From Segniliparus rotundus DSM 44985 (GTDB lineage Bacteria > Actinomycetota > Actinomycetes > Mycobacteriales > Mycobacteriaceae), in the NCBI RefSeq assembly GCF_000092825.1, contig NC_014168.1, forward strand, positions 2,223,946 to 2,287,945: 64,000 bases of DNA, in the 5' to 3' direction. This document shows positions 27,643-36,393 of the stretch, piece by piece; within the stretch, counting starts at the first letter, position 1; every line of letters begins with the position of its first letter. Below the pieces are notes generated by a model, which searched no databases, was not told the origin of the DNA, and was given only the letters and a program-made list of their open reading frames with translations. The translations under genes and the position numbers were made by a program.

Positions 27643-27665
27643 CCTGTGCATAAAATATGCACAGG
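27643..27665. promoter_or_regulatory. 23-bp palindrome upstream of the effector operon
   Basis: Perfect 10-bp arms CCTGTGCATA (27643-27652) and TATGCACAGG (27656-27665) flank an AAA centre. It lies 105 bases upstream of the EspC-like start and 110 bases past the permease stop. The AT-rich core in GC-rich DNA and the symmetry suggest an operator for a dimeric regulator. The spacing does not fit the CRP half-site pattern TGTGA-N6-TCACA, and there is no T-tract to make it a simple terminator. Confidence 0.55.
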
Positions 27666-27774
27666 CGCGCCGAAAACGTCCGCGGTGAACGCCTTCCAGC
27701 CGCGGACAGCAGGGCCGCATGCCCGCGCGGAACACCCAGCGCCAGCCAAAACACGCAGCGTCAGCGCGGGGCGC

Positions 27775-29343
27775 TCAGCTTTTCGCGCTGGTCTCTGGCG
27801 CAGGGACTTTTTCCACGAGGCCGCCAGTCCTGCCCAGCACGGAATGGCGGTAGCCGTAAGCGGCGTAGATCAACAAGCCCACGAGCAACCACACCCCGAA
27901 CCGCACCCAGGTGAGCAGCGACAGGTTCAACATGAGCCACGCGCAGCTGGCAATGGCCGCGAGCGGCACCCACGGCATCGCCGGAGTCCTGAATCCGCGT
28001 TCGAGGTCCGGCTGGGTGCGCCGCAACACGATCACCCCGGCCGCGACGAGCACGAAGGCGAACAGCGTGCCCACGTTCACCATCTCCTCCAATTTGCCGA
28101 TCGGGAAGACGCACGCGATCACCCCGGCCAGGACACCGGCGCCGAGGGTCAGACGCATAGGGTTGCCGTTCCCGGTCGTCACCGACCAGCGCCGAGGCAG
28201 AAGACCGTCCCTGGACATCGCGAAGGCGAGCCGGATAGTCCCGAGCAAGAGCACCAGCACCACAGTGGTCAAACCCGCCAGCGCCCCGAAGGAGATCAGC
28301 TTGGCGGCCCAGTCGACTCCGTGCAGGCTGAACGCGGTCGCGAGGTTGGCCTTGTGCTCATGCCCGGCGGCGTCCATGGTCGTGCGCAACTGGGTGTACG
28401 GCACCATGCCGGTGGCGACGAGCGACACCGCGAGATAGAGCACCGTGCAGATCGCGAGCGAGCCGATGATGCCTCTCGGCAAATCTTTCGCCGGGTTCTT
28501 CACCTCCTCCGCGGTTGTGGCGACCACGTCGAAGCCGACAAAGGCGAAAAAGACGATGGAGGCCCCGGCGAAGAGCCCATACCAACCGTATTGCGTTTGC
28601 GCGCCGCAGGTGAGGAACGCGAACAAGGACCCTTCCAGGCCGGAGCCCGAGCCGGTTTTCTGCTGCGGCTGCGGAATGAACGGCGTGTAGTTGCTGGCCT
28701 TGATGTAGAACGCCCCGGCGATGATGACGAAGAGCACCACCGAGACCTTGATGACAGTGATGACGCCGGAGACGCGCGCGGAAAGCTTCACCCCAAGGGC
28801 GAGGGCCGCGGTCACCCCCGCGACGATGATGAACGCCCCCCAGTCGAAGTCCACCGAATGAACGATCCCGAACCAGTCCGTGCCGTGTCCGCCGACGTCG
28901 ATGTGCACGCTGGTCCCAGGGAGGTCGAACGCCTCAGCCAGATAGCTCGACCACCCCTGGGCGACCACCCCGGCGGCGAACGCCAGCTCCAACAAAAGAT
29001 TCCATCCGACGATCCAGGCGAAAAGCTCCCCGAAGGTCGCGTAGGCAAAGGTGTAGGCGCTCCCGGCGACCGGAACGGTCGAGGCGAACTCCGCATAGCA
29101 AAGCGCGGCGAAACCACAGGCCACAGCGGCAAGGAGGAAGGAAAGCGTGACCGAGGGCCCCGCGTAGTCGCCCGCCGTGGACGCCCCGACGGCGAAGATC
29201 CCCGCCCCGATCACCACAGCCACCCCGAAGACCACGAGATCCCACGAGGTGAGGGTGCGCCGCAACTGCCTGCCTGGCTCAGCCGCCCCCGCCAATGTTT
29301 GTTCCACCGTCTTGTTCCGGGTCACCCCAGGCTTCAACACCAT
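27775..29343 (-). CDS. APC-family amino acid permease
   Basis: A 522-residue cationic-amino-acid-type transporter orthologous by sequence and position to Rv3253c. Twelve to fourteen hydrophobic helices are visible. The first contains the APC signature VVFGVAVVIGAGIFAVGAS near residue 40, and later blocks include FFAFVGFDVVATTAEEVKNP. It imports or exchanges basic amino acids in related bacteria; specificity here is unproven. It is separated from sahH by the accessory effector operon. It probably has its own promoter in the short gap before the Nif3-like gene. Confidence 0.9.
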   Translation of the reverse strand: MVLKPGVTRNKTVEQTLAGAAEPGRQLRRTLTSWDLVVFGVAVVIGAGIFAVGASTAGDYAGPSVTLSFLLAAVACGFAALCYAEFASTVPVAGSAYTFAYATFGELFAWIVGWNLLLELAFAAGVVAQGWSSYLAEAFDLPGTSVHIDVGGHGTDWFGIVHSVDFDWGAFIIVAGVTAALALGVKLSARVSGVITVIKVSVVLFVIIAGAFYIKASNYTPFIPQPQQKTGSGSGLEGSLFAFLTCGAQTQYGWYGLFAGASIVFFAFVGFDVVATTAEEVKNPAKDLPRGIIGSLAICTVLYLAVSLVATGMVPYTQLRTTMDAAGHEHKANLATAFSLHGVDWAAKLISFGALAGLTTVVLVLLLGTIRLAFAMSRDGLLPRRWSVTTGNGNPMRLTLGAGVLAGVIACVFPIGKLEEMVNVGTLFAFVLVAAGVIVLRRTQPDLERGFRTPAMPWVPLAAIASCAWLMLNLSLLTWVRFGVWLLVGLLIYAAYGYRHSVLGRTGGLVEKVPAPETSAKS

Positions 29344-29423
29344 GAGACCGCCTCTCTGCGCTGTTGTCTTCCACTGGGCTGTGCAGTGAGCGAAGTCTAC
29401 CGCAAACCGCAGGTCCTACCAGG

Positions 29424-30587
29424 TCAATCAGTGCTCTTCGGGTCTGCGGCCTCAACATGCTGGCGCCACGGACCAGGCGGAGCCTGCGCGGGAACGGCGC
29501 GGACCCTCCCTTCGAACGCCCACGCCAAGACCCCCGCCGCCTGACCGCACCACGGCCGCTCGCTCGCCCAGTGCCCCACATCGACCAGTGCGGTCCGGTG
29601 CGCGCGCACATGCTCGTCCACCGGGTGGTGCCGCAAATCGCCCGTCACATACACGTCCACATCGGCCTGGGCGACCGCGCCCAAGAGCGAGTCGCCCGCG
29701 CCGCCGCACACCGCGACGGTCGCGACCAATTGGCCGGGGTCGCCGGTCGCCCGCAGCCCCTCCGGGACGGCGGGCAGCGACTGGGCGGCGCGTGCGAGGA
29801 AGTCGCGCAACGGCTCCGGCCGTTCGAGCTCCCCGATTCTGCCGAGGCCGAGCGCGGTGGGCAGCGGGGCTTGGGGGAACACGTCGAAGGCAGGCTCCTC
29901 ATACGGGTGCGCGTGGCGCAGCGCGGCCAACAGGGCCGAACGCAGCCGCTTGGGCGCGATCACTTCGACCCTTGCCTCTTGGACCCGCTCGACCTCCCCG
30001 ACCCGGCCAATCGCCGGGTTCGCGCCATCAAGAGGGCGGAATTGCCCCACGCCGTCCGTGCGCCACGAGCACTGGTCGTATTGGCCGATCTTGCCCGCGC
30101 CCGCGGCGAACAAGGCCGAGCAGACCCGCTCGGCGTCGCCGGCCGGGACAAGCACCGCCCATTTGTCCAGCTCTTCTGTCATCACCGGTTCGACCGGGCC
30201 GACGATCCGCAGGCCCAGTGCCTCAGCCAAAGCGTCGCTGACGCCCGGATCTGCCCGATCCGCGTTGGTGTGCGCGGTGAACAAGGCGCAGCCGCCGCGG
30301 ATCAGACGGTGCGCCAAACGCCCCTTCGGGGTGTCCGCGCTGACGGAATGGACTCCTTTGAGCAGCAGCGGATGGTGCGCGACGATGAGCTGCGCCCCTG
30401 TTTCAAGCGCTTCATCGACCACAGCCTCCGTGACGTCGACGCACACGAGAGCCTTGTCCACGGCTTCGTCCAGGTCGCCGCACACAAGGCCGACCGCGTC
30501 CCAGTCCAAGGCCAGGCGCGGCGGGTACGCCGCGTCGAGCGCAGCGACGACATCATGGAGTTTCGGCGCTGAATGCGAGCGGTGCAT
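29424..30587 (-). CDS. Nif3-like dinuclear metal centre protein (DUF34)
   Basis: A 387-residue YbgI/Nif3 family protein (Rv2230c-like). Metal ligands are visible in [11 protein letters not shown] (residues about 68-78) and in the C-terminal VDVGHWASE, with an inserted PII/CutA-like middle domain ([14 protein letters not shown]). The family forms toroidal hexamers; GTP cyclohydrolase I type 2 annotations for it are not reliable and the true function is unsettled. The start is ATG 30587, divergent from the phosphatase gene, matching the Rv2230c region of M. tuberculosis. Confidence 0.88.
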   Translation of the reverse strand: MHRSHSAPKLHDVVAALDAAYPPRLALDWDAVGLVCGDLDEAVDKALVCVDVTEAVVDEALETGAQLIVAHHPLLLKGVHSVSADTPKGRLAHRLIRGGCALFTAHTNADRADPGVSDALAEALGLRIVGPVEPVMTEELDKWAVLVPAGDAERVCSALFAAGAGKIGQYDQCSWRTDGVGQFRPLDGANPAIGRVGEVERVQEARVEVIAPKRLRSALLAALRHAHPYEEPAFDVFPQAPLPTALGLGRIGELERPEPLRDFLARAAQSLPAVPEGLRATGDPGQLVATVAVCGGAGDSLLGAVAQADVDVYVTGDLRHHPVDEHVRAHRTALVDVGHWASERPWCGQAAGVLAWAFEGRVRAVPAQAPPGPWRQHVEAADPKSTD

Positions 30588-30679
30588 GGCGCCTATTCTA
30601 GAACCGCGCGATCTTTATTCCGCCCGAGCGCCACCCCCGCCGCACGGGAATACGCCCGCGCCGGAGCTGGCATACTCAT

Positions 30680-31162
30680 GTGGTGGACTCATCGAAGCTG
30701 CACGTCACTTTTGTCTGCACGGGAAACATCTGCCGCTCCCCCATGGGCGAGCAGATGCTCCGAACCCAGCTTGAAAAGCTGCCTTGGGGTTCGCGCGTGC
30801 GGGTGAGCAGCGCCGGAACCAGCCGCTGGGAAATCGGCAACCCGATTGACGAGCGCGCCGCCGCCACACTCGCCGAGCACAACTGCCCTCCCTTCCGCGA
30901 GCACGTCGCCAAAACGCTGGACGCGGACCACCTGGCAGCAGATTTGGTCTTGGCGCTCGCCGAAGACCACCGCGCAGATCTCGCGCAACGCGGCGTTCCG
31001 CCCGAGCGGTTGCGCCTGTTGCGCAGCTTCGACCCGGACGCGGACGGAACCGAGGTCGCCGACCCCTATTACGGGAGCGCCTCTGGCTTCGAAACCACAT
31101 ATCGGCAGATCGAGGCCTCTCTGCCTGGGGTCATTGCCTGGTTGCAGACCCGGCTGGCCTGA
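30680..31162 (+). CDS. ptpA: Low-molecular-weight protein tyrosine phosphatase
   Basis: A 160-residue LMW-PTP. The phosphate-binding loop is VCTGNICRSP (CX5R) near residue 11 and the general-acid Asp lies in VADPYYG near 128. It dephosphorylates phosphotyrosine proteins; the M. tuberculosis homologue PtpA (Rv2234) is secreted into macrophages, but a physiological role here is unknown. The start is GTG 30680. It lies four bases before the SURF1 gene, as in Rv2234-Rv2235. Confidence 0.92.
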   Translation: MVDSSKLHVTFVCTGNICRSPMGEQMLRTQLEKLPWGSRVRVSSAGTSRWEIGNPIDERAAATLAEHNCPPFREHVAKTLDADHLAADLVLALAEDHRADLAQRGVPPERLRLLRSFDPDADGTEVADPYYGSASGFETTYRQIEASLPGVIAWLQTRLA

Positions 31163-31166
31163 CACT

Positions 31167-32126
31167 ATGACCACCCCGGCTGCGAGCTGCGCCCCCAGGG
31201 CCGGGGCCGCGCGTTGGCGGGTGTTGCTCCGCCCGAGCTGGATCGCGCTCGCCGCAGCTGTCGTCCTCTTCGCCGCGTTGTGTTTCTGGGTGTTCGCGCC
31301 CTGGCAGCTCGGCAAGCACGGCAGGACCCAACAACGCAACGAGCGGGTCCAGGAAGCTCTGGCCGCTCCCCCTGTTCCGCTCGCCGAATTGCTGCGCGCA
31401 GGAGTCGGGCCGCAGAGCGATTGGCGGGCTGTGTCGGTCACCGGCGTCTACGAGACGGGCAAGCAAGTGCTCTTGCGCGAACGCCCGGTGCAGGGCAACG
31501 CCCAAGGCCCGCAAGTCCTCGCCCCTTTTCGCTTCGACAACGGCAAAAGCGTCCTTGTGAACCGCGGCTACCTGCCCGAGGGCGCGACAACCGCCCCGCC
31601 CGCGCCAAGCGGGACGGTGACGCTCAACGCGAGACTCCGCCTGCCAGAGGCCACCCCGGCCGCACGGGCGGTCCGCACGCTCGCGAGCGGCGCGGAGGAA
31701 GTCCCCGCGATCGACCCGCCGGTCGTGCAAAATCTGACAGGCGTTTCACTTGAACCGGCATACCTGCAGCTCAGCGCAGGACAAGCTGGGGCGCTCGGCG
31801 CGCTGGAGGAACCCAATCTCGATCCTGGCCCATACTTGTCCTACGGGCTGCAGTGGCTCGCGTTCGGGGTCATCGCCCTTGCCGCGCTCGGGTACTTCGG
31901 CTATGCCGAGCTGCGTCCGACCGGCACAGACACCAGCGCCGCAGACAGCAGCAGCACAGACAACGGCGCCACAGCGAGCAGCACGGCGCAGCCGCAGGCG
32001 TCGCGGGGCGACGTTGTCGGCGGTCTGACCCGAGCCGAACGCAAGCGCGAACTGCGCGCCGCATTGGCGGGCGAGCACCACCGACCGGCCGCGGCGGGCC
32101 CGCTCGCGGACCGTTACGGACGCTGA
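31167..32126 (+). CDS. SURF1-family cytochrome oxidase assembly protein
   Basis: A 319-residue SURF1 protein with an N-terminal transmembrane helix (PSWIALAAAVVLFAALCFWVFAPWQLGK), a periplasmic domain with VNRGYLPEG (the family's RGW/Y block) and a second helix (YGLQWLAFGVIALAALGYFGYAE), then an unusually Ser/Thr/Ala-rich tail. SURF1 helps insert haem a into the aa3 oxidase. The ATG at 31167 follows ptpA after four bases, so the two are probably one transcript. Confidence 0.92.
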   Translation: MTTPAASCAPRAGAARWRVLLRPSWIALAAAVVLFAALCFWVFAPWQLGKHGRTQQRNERVQEALAAPPVPLAELLRAGVGPQSDWRAVSVTGVYETGKQVLLRERPVQGNAQGPQVLAPFRFDNGKSVLVNRGYLPEGATTAPPAPSGTVTLNARLRLPEATPAARAVRTLASGAEEVPAIDPPVVQNLTGVSLEPAYLQLSAGQAGALGALEEPNLDPGPYLSYGLQWLAFGVIALAALGYFGYAELRPTGTDTSAADSSSTDNGATASSTAQPQASRGDVVGGLTRAERKRELRAALAGEHHRPAAAGPLADRYGR

Positions 32127-32133
32127 GCGTCCG
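32117..32133. terminator. Hairpin between convergent SURF1 and esterase genes
   Basis: CGGACGC (32117-32123) and GCGTCCG (32127-32133) form a 7-bp stem with a TGA loop that is the SURF1 stop codon. It could end transcription from both directions. There is no T-tract. Confidence 0.4.
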
Positions 32134-32147
32134 CCCGCGCGTCCCGG

Positions 32148-33743
32148 TCAGGCGGCGACCGTGCCCCAGAACGCGCATTTGTGCTCGTCCCATGGGCTCA
32201 GCGAGGAAGGGGGCTGCTTGCCCGCCGGGTACAGCCGCAGCACCGGACCGTTCGCGCCCGGCTCGCGACGCGGCCACGGCACATCCCCCTCAGGCTCACC
32301 GTGCCAGGCGAAACTCGTCCAATACTGGATCATTCGTTTGGCAAAAGCTTCCCGCGACGGGCTCAACCGCACGCCCGCCAACGTGCCCACGTCGAAAAGG
32401 TACGGCAATTCCGTTCCATGGGCGGCCCCAAGAGCCACCCCCGACCTTCCTGCGCCAACAGCATTGGGCGCGCTGAGGTCGTCGAACTCATAGGAATAGA
32501 CCGGCGCGCGCCGGGCGAACAAATCATCCGCCCGCATCGCGGGACAGAGCCAGCCCGCATCGCTCGAAATCCGGGCCCAGGCGTCCCCCGGACTCGGGAA
32601 CCGCTCGACTGGATACTGCTGGAGCACCTGGTCCGCCTGCGCGCCGAATGCCCGCCGCACCAGCTCGTCGTATCGCTCCGCACTGATCGGGTCTCGCTGC
32701 GAAGCGTCAGCGACCGCCGCCGTGCCCTCATCATGATTGGACCCTGAAATGATCGGAACAGCGGCCTGAGCGCCGTCCTCGAGGGTCTTGAGCGGGTCCT
32801 GCGGCAAGAGCCGGGTGCCGTAGGCGAGCAGGTTGCCGAACTCAGCGGAATGCTCCACGAGGGCCGCTGCGGGCAGTTTCCGCAAGCAGTCCAACAGTTG
32901 GTTCTGCGGGCAGCCCATCTCCTTGGCGAGCGCGAGCCCATGCTGCTCGGCCACGGACACGGGCGCGAAGGGGCGCGTGGCAGGCGCGGCGAGCCCGGCA
33001 GAAGCCCCCGCAGGCCATGCGGTGGCGCACGAGCCAGAGGACAGGATCGCCTTCGCGGCAAGGCCCGCCGCGGACGGCGAAGCGAGGAGGGCGCAGATGC
33101 TCATTGCCCCCGACGATTCTCCAAACATGGTCACATTGCCAGGGTCGCCGCCGAACGCGGCGGCGTTGCGATGCGCCCATTGGAGCACGGAGAGCTGGTC
33201 GGCGAGGCCGAAGTTTCCCGAATCCGCCACCCCGGGCAAGCCAAGCTGCGCGAGGAGGCCGAGACGGAAATTCGCCGTGACGACGATGACGTTGCCTTCT
33301 TCGACCAATCGTCTCGGATCGTATTGATGCCCGTCCCCCACTGTGAACCCGCCGCCGTGGAACCAGACCATCACGGGCAGCGACTGTCCCGCTGTCAGCG
33401 TCCTGGGCGTCATCACATTGACGGTGAGGCAATCCTCGTCCGTCGATACCGGCTTCCCGTCCGTCCCGAGCTGCGGGCAGGGCCCGCTGGAGGCGGCTGC
33501 CCCCCACACCCCCTCGTGCGCAGGCATCGGCATGGGCGAGGCGAAGCGCAACACGCCTGTGGGGGCTTGGGCGTATCGGATGCCGAAGAATGCGCGCACC
33601 TGGCCGGAGGCATTGCCCTCGTACCACCCGTCCGCCACATGCACGCGAAGCGGCGCTTGGATCTTGCGCGAGGTGTCACTCAGGGAGCAGCTTGGCAACA
33701 GCCCCACGAGGCAGACAACGAAAAGGAGCCGAAGGAAGCGCAA
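32148..33743 (-). CDS. Carboxylesterase type B lipoprotein
   Basis: A 531-residue alpha/beta hydrolase of the cholinesterase/carboxylesterase type B family. After a signal peptide (RFLRLLFVVCLVGLLPSC, lipidated Cys in LPSC) the oxyanion loop appears as WFHGGGFTVG and the nucleophile as GESSGA. The Glu is in SNHDEGT and the His in AAHGTELPYLF, so the triad looks complete. It probably hydrolyses esters at the outer face of the membrane. The start is TTG 33743, chosen because it opens the signal peptide; support from a ribosome-binding site is weak. It lies 17 bases after barstar, so it joins the T7SS-like/RNase run. Confidence 0.87.
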   Translation of the reverse strand: MRFLRLLFVVCLVGLLPSCSLSDTSRKIQAPLRVHVADGWYEGNASGQVRAFFGIRYAQAPTGVLRFASPMPMPAHEGVWGAAASSGPCPQLGTDGKPVSTDEDCLTVNVMTPRTLTAGQSLPVMVWFHGGGFTVGDGHQYDPRRLVEEGNVIVVTANFRLGLLAQLGLPGVADSGNFGLADQLSVLQWAHRNAAAFGGDPGNVTMFGESSGAMSICALLASPSAAGLAAKAILSSGSCATAWPAGASAGLAAPATRPFAPVSVAEQHGLALAKEMGCPQNQLLDCLRKLPAAALVEHSAEFGNLLAYGTRLLPQDPLKTLEDGAQAAVPIISGSNHDEGTAAVADASQRDPISAERYDELVRRAFGAQADQVLQQYPVERFPSPGDAWARISSDAGWLCPAMRADDLFARRAPVYSYEFDDLSAPNAVGAGRSGVALGAAHGTELPYLFDVGTLAGVRLSPSREAFAKRMIQYWTSFAWHGEPEGDVPWPRREPGANGPVLRLYPAGKQPPSSLSPWDEHKCAFWGTVAA

Positions 33744-33760
33744 GAACCAGCGTGTCCGGG

Positions 33761-34246
33761 TTAATCCCAGCCGGTGTCGTGGGCGGCGGCGGGAATGGGG
33801 CCCGCGACGCGAGCCCAAGCGGCTTTGACCTGTTCTGCCTTGTCCTGAGAAACTTGCAGAACAACTTTGAACGGCTTGCGCTGCGAGTTCGCCCAGGTGA
33901 GGTTGGCGTCCTGAACGATTTTGACGAACGTCTCCAGTGCCTCTGGCTCGGCGGCGAGGAACTTGTCGGCGTCCCAAATGACGATGTAGTAGCCGAAGGC
34001 CACACCAAGCCAGTCAAGATCGGCGAGGCTGTCGGAGAGCGCGTCCCAGTTGTGCCCGAATGAGAAGGGGAATTGCAGAGCAGCGGCGAACTCGTCGAGC
34101 AAAGCGGCTTTTGTGGGCGCTTTGTGCCCTCGGATGAAGCGGACGATGTTTCCTTCGGCAGCGAGCAGGGACGCGCTCGAGTCGAAATGGCCAGGCTCGC
34201 CGACCAGAATCTCGAAAGCGGACCCCTCCCGGGTTGCCTCAGACAT
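33761..34246 (-). CDS. Barstar-family RNase inhibitor
   Basis: A 161-residue cytoplasmic protein with the barstar fold. The inhibitor helix region is seen in KAALLDEFAAALQFPFSFGH, and the conserved NWDALSDSLADLDWL follows. Barstar proteins plug the active site of barnase/RNase Sa-type RNases and protect the producer. The ATG at 34246 shares one base with the stop codon of the upstream RNase gene (TGATG), giving tight coupling of toxin and inhibitor. It is about 70 residues longer than classic barstar, with extra N-terminal and C-terminal segments. Confidence 0.88.
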   Translation of the reverse strand: MSEATREGSAFEILVGEPGHFDSSASLLAAEGNIVRFIRGHKAPTKAALLDEFAAALQFPFSFGHNWDALSDSLADLDWLGVAFGYYIVIWDADKFLAAEPEALETFVKIVQDANLTWANSQRKPFKVVLQVSQDKAEQVKAAWARVAGPIPAAAHDTGWD

Positions 34247-34638
34247 CAACGCATCCTCTCGAACGTCCTGTAATGGTCGCCAGTGTACCAGGCAGAATGG
34301 TCGCTCCCGGTGATGATCCGCTCGGCGTCACGGTTGCGGCCCTGGATTTTGTCGTTCACATCCCACTCGCGATAGACGATCCGTCGTCCCTGGTCGTCCT
34401 CGGCGGGCAACCGCCCTTCCCGGTTCTGCCAGACAGTGCCGCCCCGCGTGCCAGGCGCGCCAGACTGCGGCCATGTCCCCGCGTCGATCTTCTTCAGGGT
34501 CGCGTACGCCTTCGCGGGGATGGCGGCGACCGCCACTTGGCGGTCGCCGCCCGCCGGGGCCGCGACGGCCTGCTCGGCGCCCGTCCCAAGCGCGAAGAAC
34601 GCGCAGACCGCCCACACCGAGGCCAAGATCTTATGCAC
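34246..34638 (-). CDS. Secreted RNase Sa/barnase-type ribonuclease
   Basis: A 130-residue guanyl-specific-type ribonuclease with a Sec signal peptide (MHKILASVWAVCAFFALGTG, likely cut after AVAA near residue 27). The catalytic set of RNase Sa is present: Glu91 in VYREWDV, Arg107 in ERIITG and His122 in TGDHYRTF. The start is taken as GTG 34638, with GAGGGAA about eight bases upstream, because it begins the signal peptide; an in-frame ATG at 34683 would add 15 residues. It is coupled to barstar and lies 84 bases after a T7SS-like gene. It is likely an antibacterial or nutrient-scavenging RNase. Confidence 0.87.
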   Translation of the reverse strand: MHKILASVWAVCAFFALGTGAEQAVAAPAGGDRQVAVAAIPAKAYATLKKIDAGTWPQSGAPGTRGGTVWQNREGRLPAEDDQGRRIVYREWDVNDKIQGRNRDAERIITGSDHSAWYTGDHYRTFERMR

Positions 34639-34722
34639 TGCCGTGTTCCCTCTCGTTGACACGATCGTCTCGGATAGAGACATCGCTCGTGACGCTTCTT
34701 GGGGCCCGCCGCCCCGAGACGG

Positions 34723-36015
34723 CTAGCGGGCCTGGGCCGCGTCGTCGTCGATACTAGCGATTTGCATCGCCAGCCGCTCGCGCTCGTCCAAAACGCCCAA
34801 TATTTCCTCCGAAGCCAAAGGAAGGCCGTTGGTGAACTGCCGCTCGCCGTGTTCCTTGGTGATCAAATAGCTGGCGACTCGATGTTCGGCGTTCGCCCCG
34901 GCCATGCCTGCCGCGCCCATCATCGGCATGCCCATCGTCCCGCCAGCGGGGCCAGCGCCAGCGCCGCCCGAAACTGGCTGCCCGACCGGGCTGGCAGTCG
35001 GCGCGGCCTGCCTGAGCTCGGGCGGCGGGGCCAGACGCGACGAAGCCGAGTCGGCCAACGTGGACGCCCCCGCGCCTGCCGCGCCGACGGACGTGTGGTC
35101 CGCGGCGGGTTGGGTCGCCGCAGCAGCGGCCGAACCGCCGATTTTGCCCCCGCCTTCGGCTTCGTCCGCGTTGGCGTCCCCGAACGGGACAGCAGCCGAG
35201 GCTGGCGTGGCCAAGGCTGCGAGCGAAGCTGCGAGCCCCGCCGCGTCAGCGGCGAAACCAGCTCCGGCGCGCGCGGCTCCGGCAAGACCTGGACCGGTCG
35301 AGCCCAACGCTCCCACCGCGGAGCCTGCCGAGCCTTCCGGGCTGGCTTGTTCTGGGCCGTCTTGGCCGGCGCTGTTCTTCCCCGGCCCGACAGGAACATG
35401 CCCAGCAGCGCCCGCGACACCGTGCTCGCCGCCGAGCGCGGCCGAGCTGCTCTGATCGTCGCGCGGTCGCCGCGATCCCCCTGCGGCAGCGTCCCTGCGG
35501 CCGTCCGCGCCGATATCAGGGATCGCCGCTGCGGGGAACGTCGGGGCGATGTCGATCGTCGGATTGCCCGCAAGATCGGTGTACAGGTGCCCGAGCGCCG
35601 TGGCGAGCGCCGTCGAGGCAACCCGCAGCTCGGCGAGCGAGCCCGCCGAGCCGAGCCCCAACTGCGCGTCATAGGCCTCCTGCAAATTGTGCGCGGCGGG
35701 CTGCACCTTCTCCACATATTGCTCGGAGAAATTGGCGAGCTTCGCCTTCATCCGATTGCAGGTGTCCGCGATGTTCAGCGCCGCGTAGCTGAGAACGGCC
35801 GACTCGTGATGCGCCTCGTCCACGAACTTCCCGAACAACTGGGCCGCCGCCGCGCCGTCCGCGTCGTGGCCGAACTGGCCGACCTCGGCCATTGCCCGCG
35901 CCATGTGCTGGTAATCGCCGAGCAGGCGCTCGATCGCGGGGCCGTCGATGGACTTCGCGACGCGCAACAACGCTTCTGGGTCGCTGACCATGGCCAGGTA
36001 ATCGGCCCCCGCCAT
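34723..36015 (-). CDS. PPE/EspB-like T7SS substrate, copy B
   Basis: A 430-residue protein. The N-terminal 150 residues are mostly helical (MAGADYLAMVSDPEALLR, then HHESAVLSYAALNIADTCNRM). A long Ala/Gly/Pro/Ser-rich low-complexity middle follows, then Met/Gly-rich GMPMMGAAGMAG and a short conserved end EHRVASYLITKEHGERQF with LPLASEEILGV. This plan resembles actinobacterial PPE/EspB-type T7SS proteins ending in a PDYL...PPVIG-like motif. ATG 36015 overlaps the small upstream partner by one base (TGATG) and has a strong GAGGAGG site. Function is not established. Confidence 0.65.
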   Translation of the reverse strand: MAGADYLAMVSDPEALLRVAKSIDGPAIERLLGDYQHMARAMAEVGQFGHDADGAAAAQLFGKFVDEAHHESAVLSYAALNIADTCNRMKAKLANFSEQYVEKVQPAAHNLQEAYDAQLGLGSAGSLAELRVASTALATALGHLYTDLAGNPTIDIAPTFPAAAIPDIGADGRRDAAAGGSRRPRDDQSSSAALGGEHGVAGAAGHVPVGPGKNSAGQDGPEQASPEGSAGSAVGALGSTGPGLAGAARAGAGFAADAAGLAASLAALATPASAAVPFGDANADEAEGGGKIGGSAAAAATQPAADHTSVGAAGAGASTLADSASSRLAPPPELRQAAPTASPVGQPVSGGAGAGPAGGTMGMPMMGAAGMAGANAEHRVASYLITKEHGERQFTNGLPLASEEILGVLDERERLAMQIASIDDDAAQAR

Positions 36016-36368
36016 CAGCACCCCTCCTCAGGAGCGGCGCTGTGGATGCTTTGCGCTGCCTCCCGGTCGGTGTTGGCGATCAACTCGCCCCAGGTTTGGA
36101 AGTTGCCCCACAACTTTTCCACATTGTCCCGCTCTTGGCGCACGGCGAGGCGCAAAGCAGCCGTCAGAGCGTTCGCCGATTGGAAAGCAGCCGCCCCGTC
36201 CTCGCCCGATCCGAAGGGATTTCCCGATTGCAATGCCTGCGCCATCTCGTCGGCGAGCGAAGCCGCGCCGTGCAACGTGTCAAGGTGGCGCTGGTGCACC
36301 GCGCGCATCTGGCCCAAGCCCTCTTCCGACGCCTGTGCGCCGCCGCCCGTGTCGCGCTGTGGCGCCAT
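36015..36368 (-). CDS. Small helical T7SS partner protein, pair B
   Basis: A 117-residue helical protein with Ala/Gln/Glu-rich segments and a WGN turn (NVEKLWGNFQTWGELIAN) resembling WXG100-type hairpins. No signal peptide is seen. The start is ATG 36368, with GAGGAGG five to six bases upstream, in preference to GTG 36392. It is coupled by TGATG to the large PPE-like gene that follows, as PE/PPE or EsxA/B pairs are. Family membership is inferred from size, fold and pairing only. Confidence 0.6.
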   Translation of the reverse strand: MAPQRDTGGGAQASEEGLGQMRAVHQRHLDTLHGAASLADEMAQALQSGNPFGSGEDGAAAFQSANALTAALRLAVRQERDNVEKLWGNFQTWGELIANTDREAAQSIHSAAPEEGC

Positions 36369-36393
36369 GGCCGCCTCCTCATCACGAATCACA

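Noticed and set aside
27643-27665. CRP/FNR-type site
   Set aside because: Half-sites are further apart than TGTGA-N6-TCACA and the inner bases do not fit.
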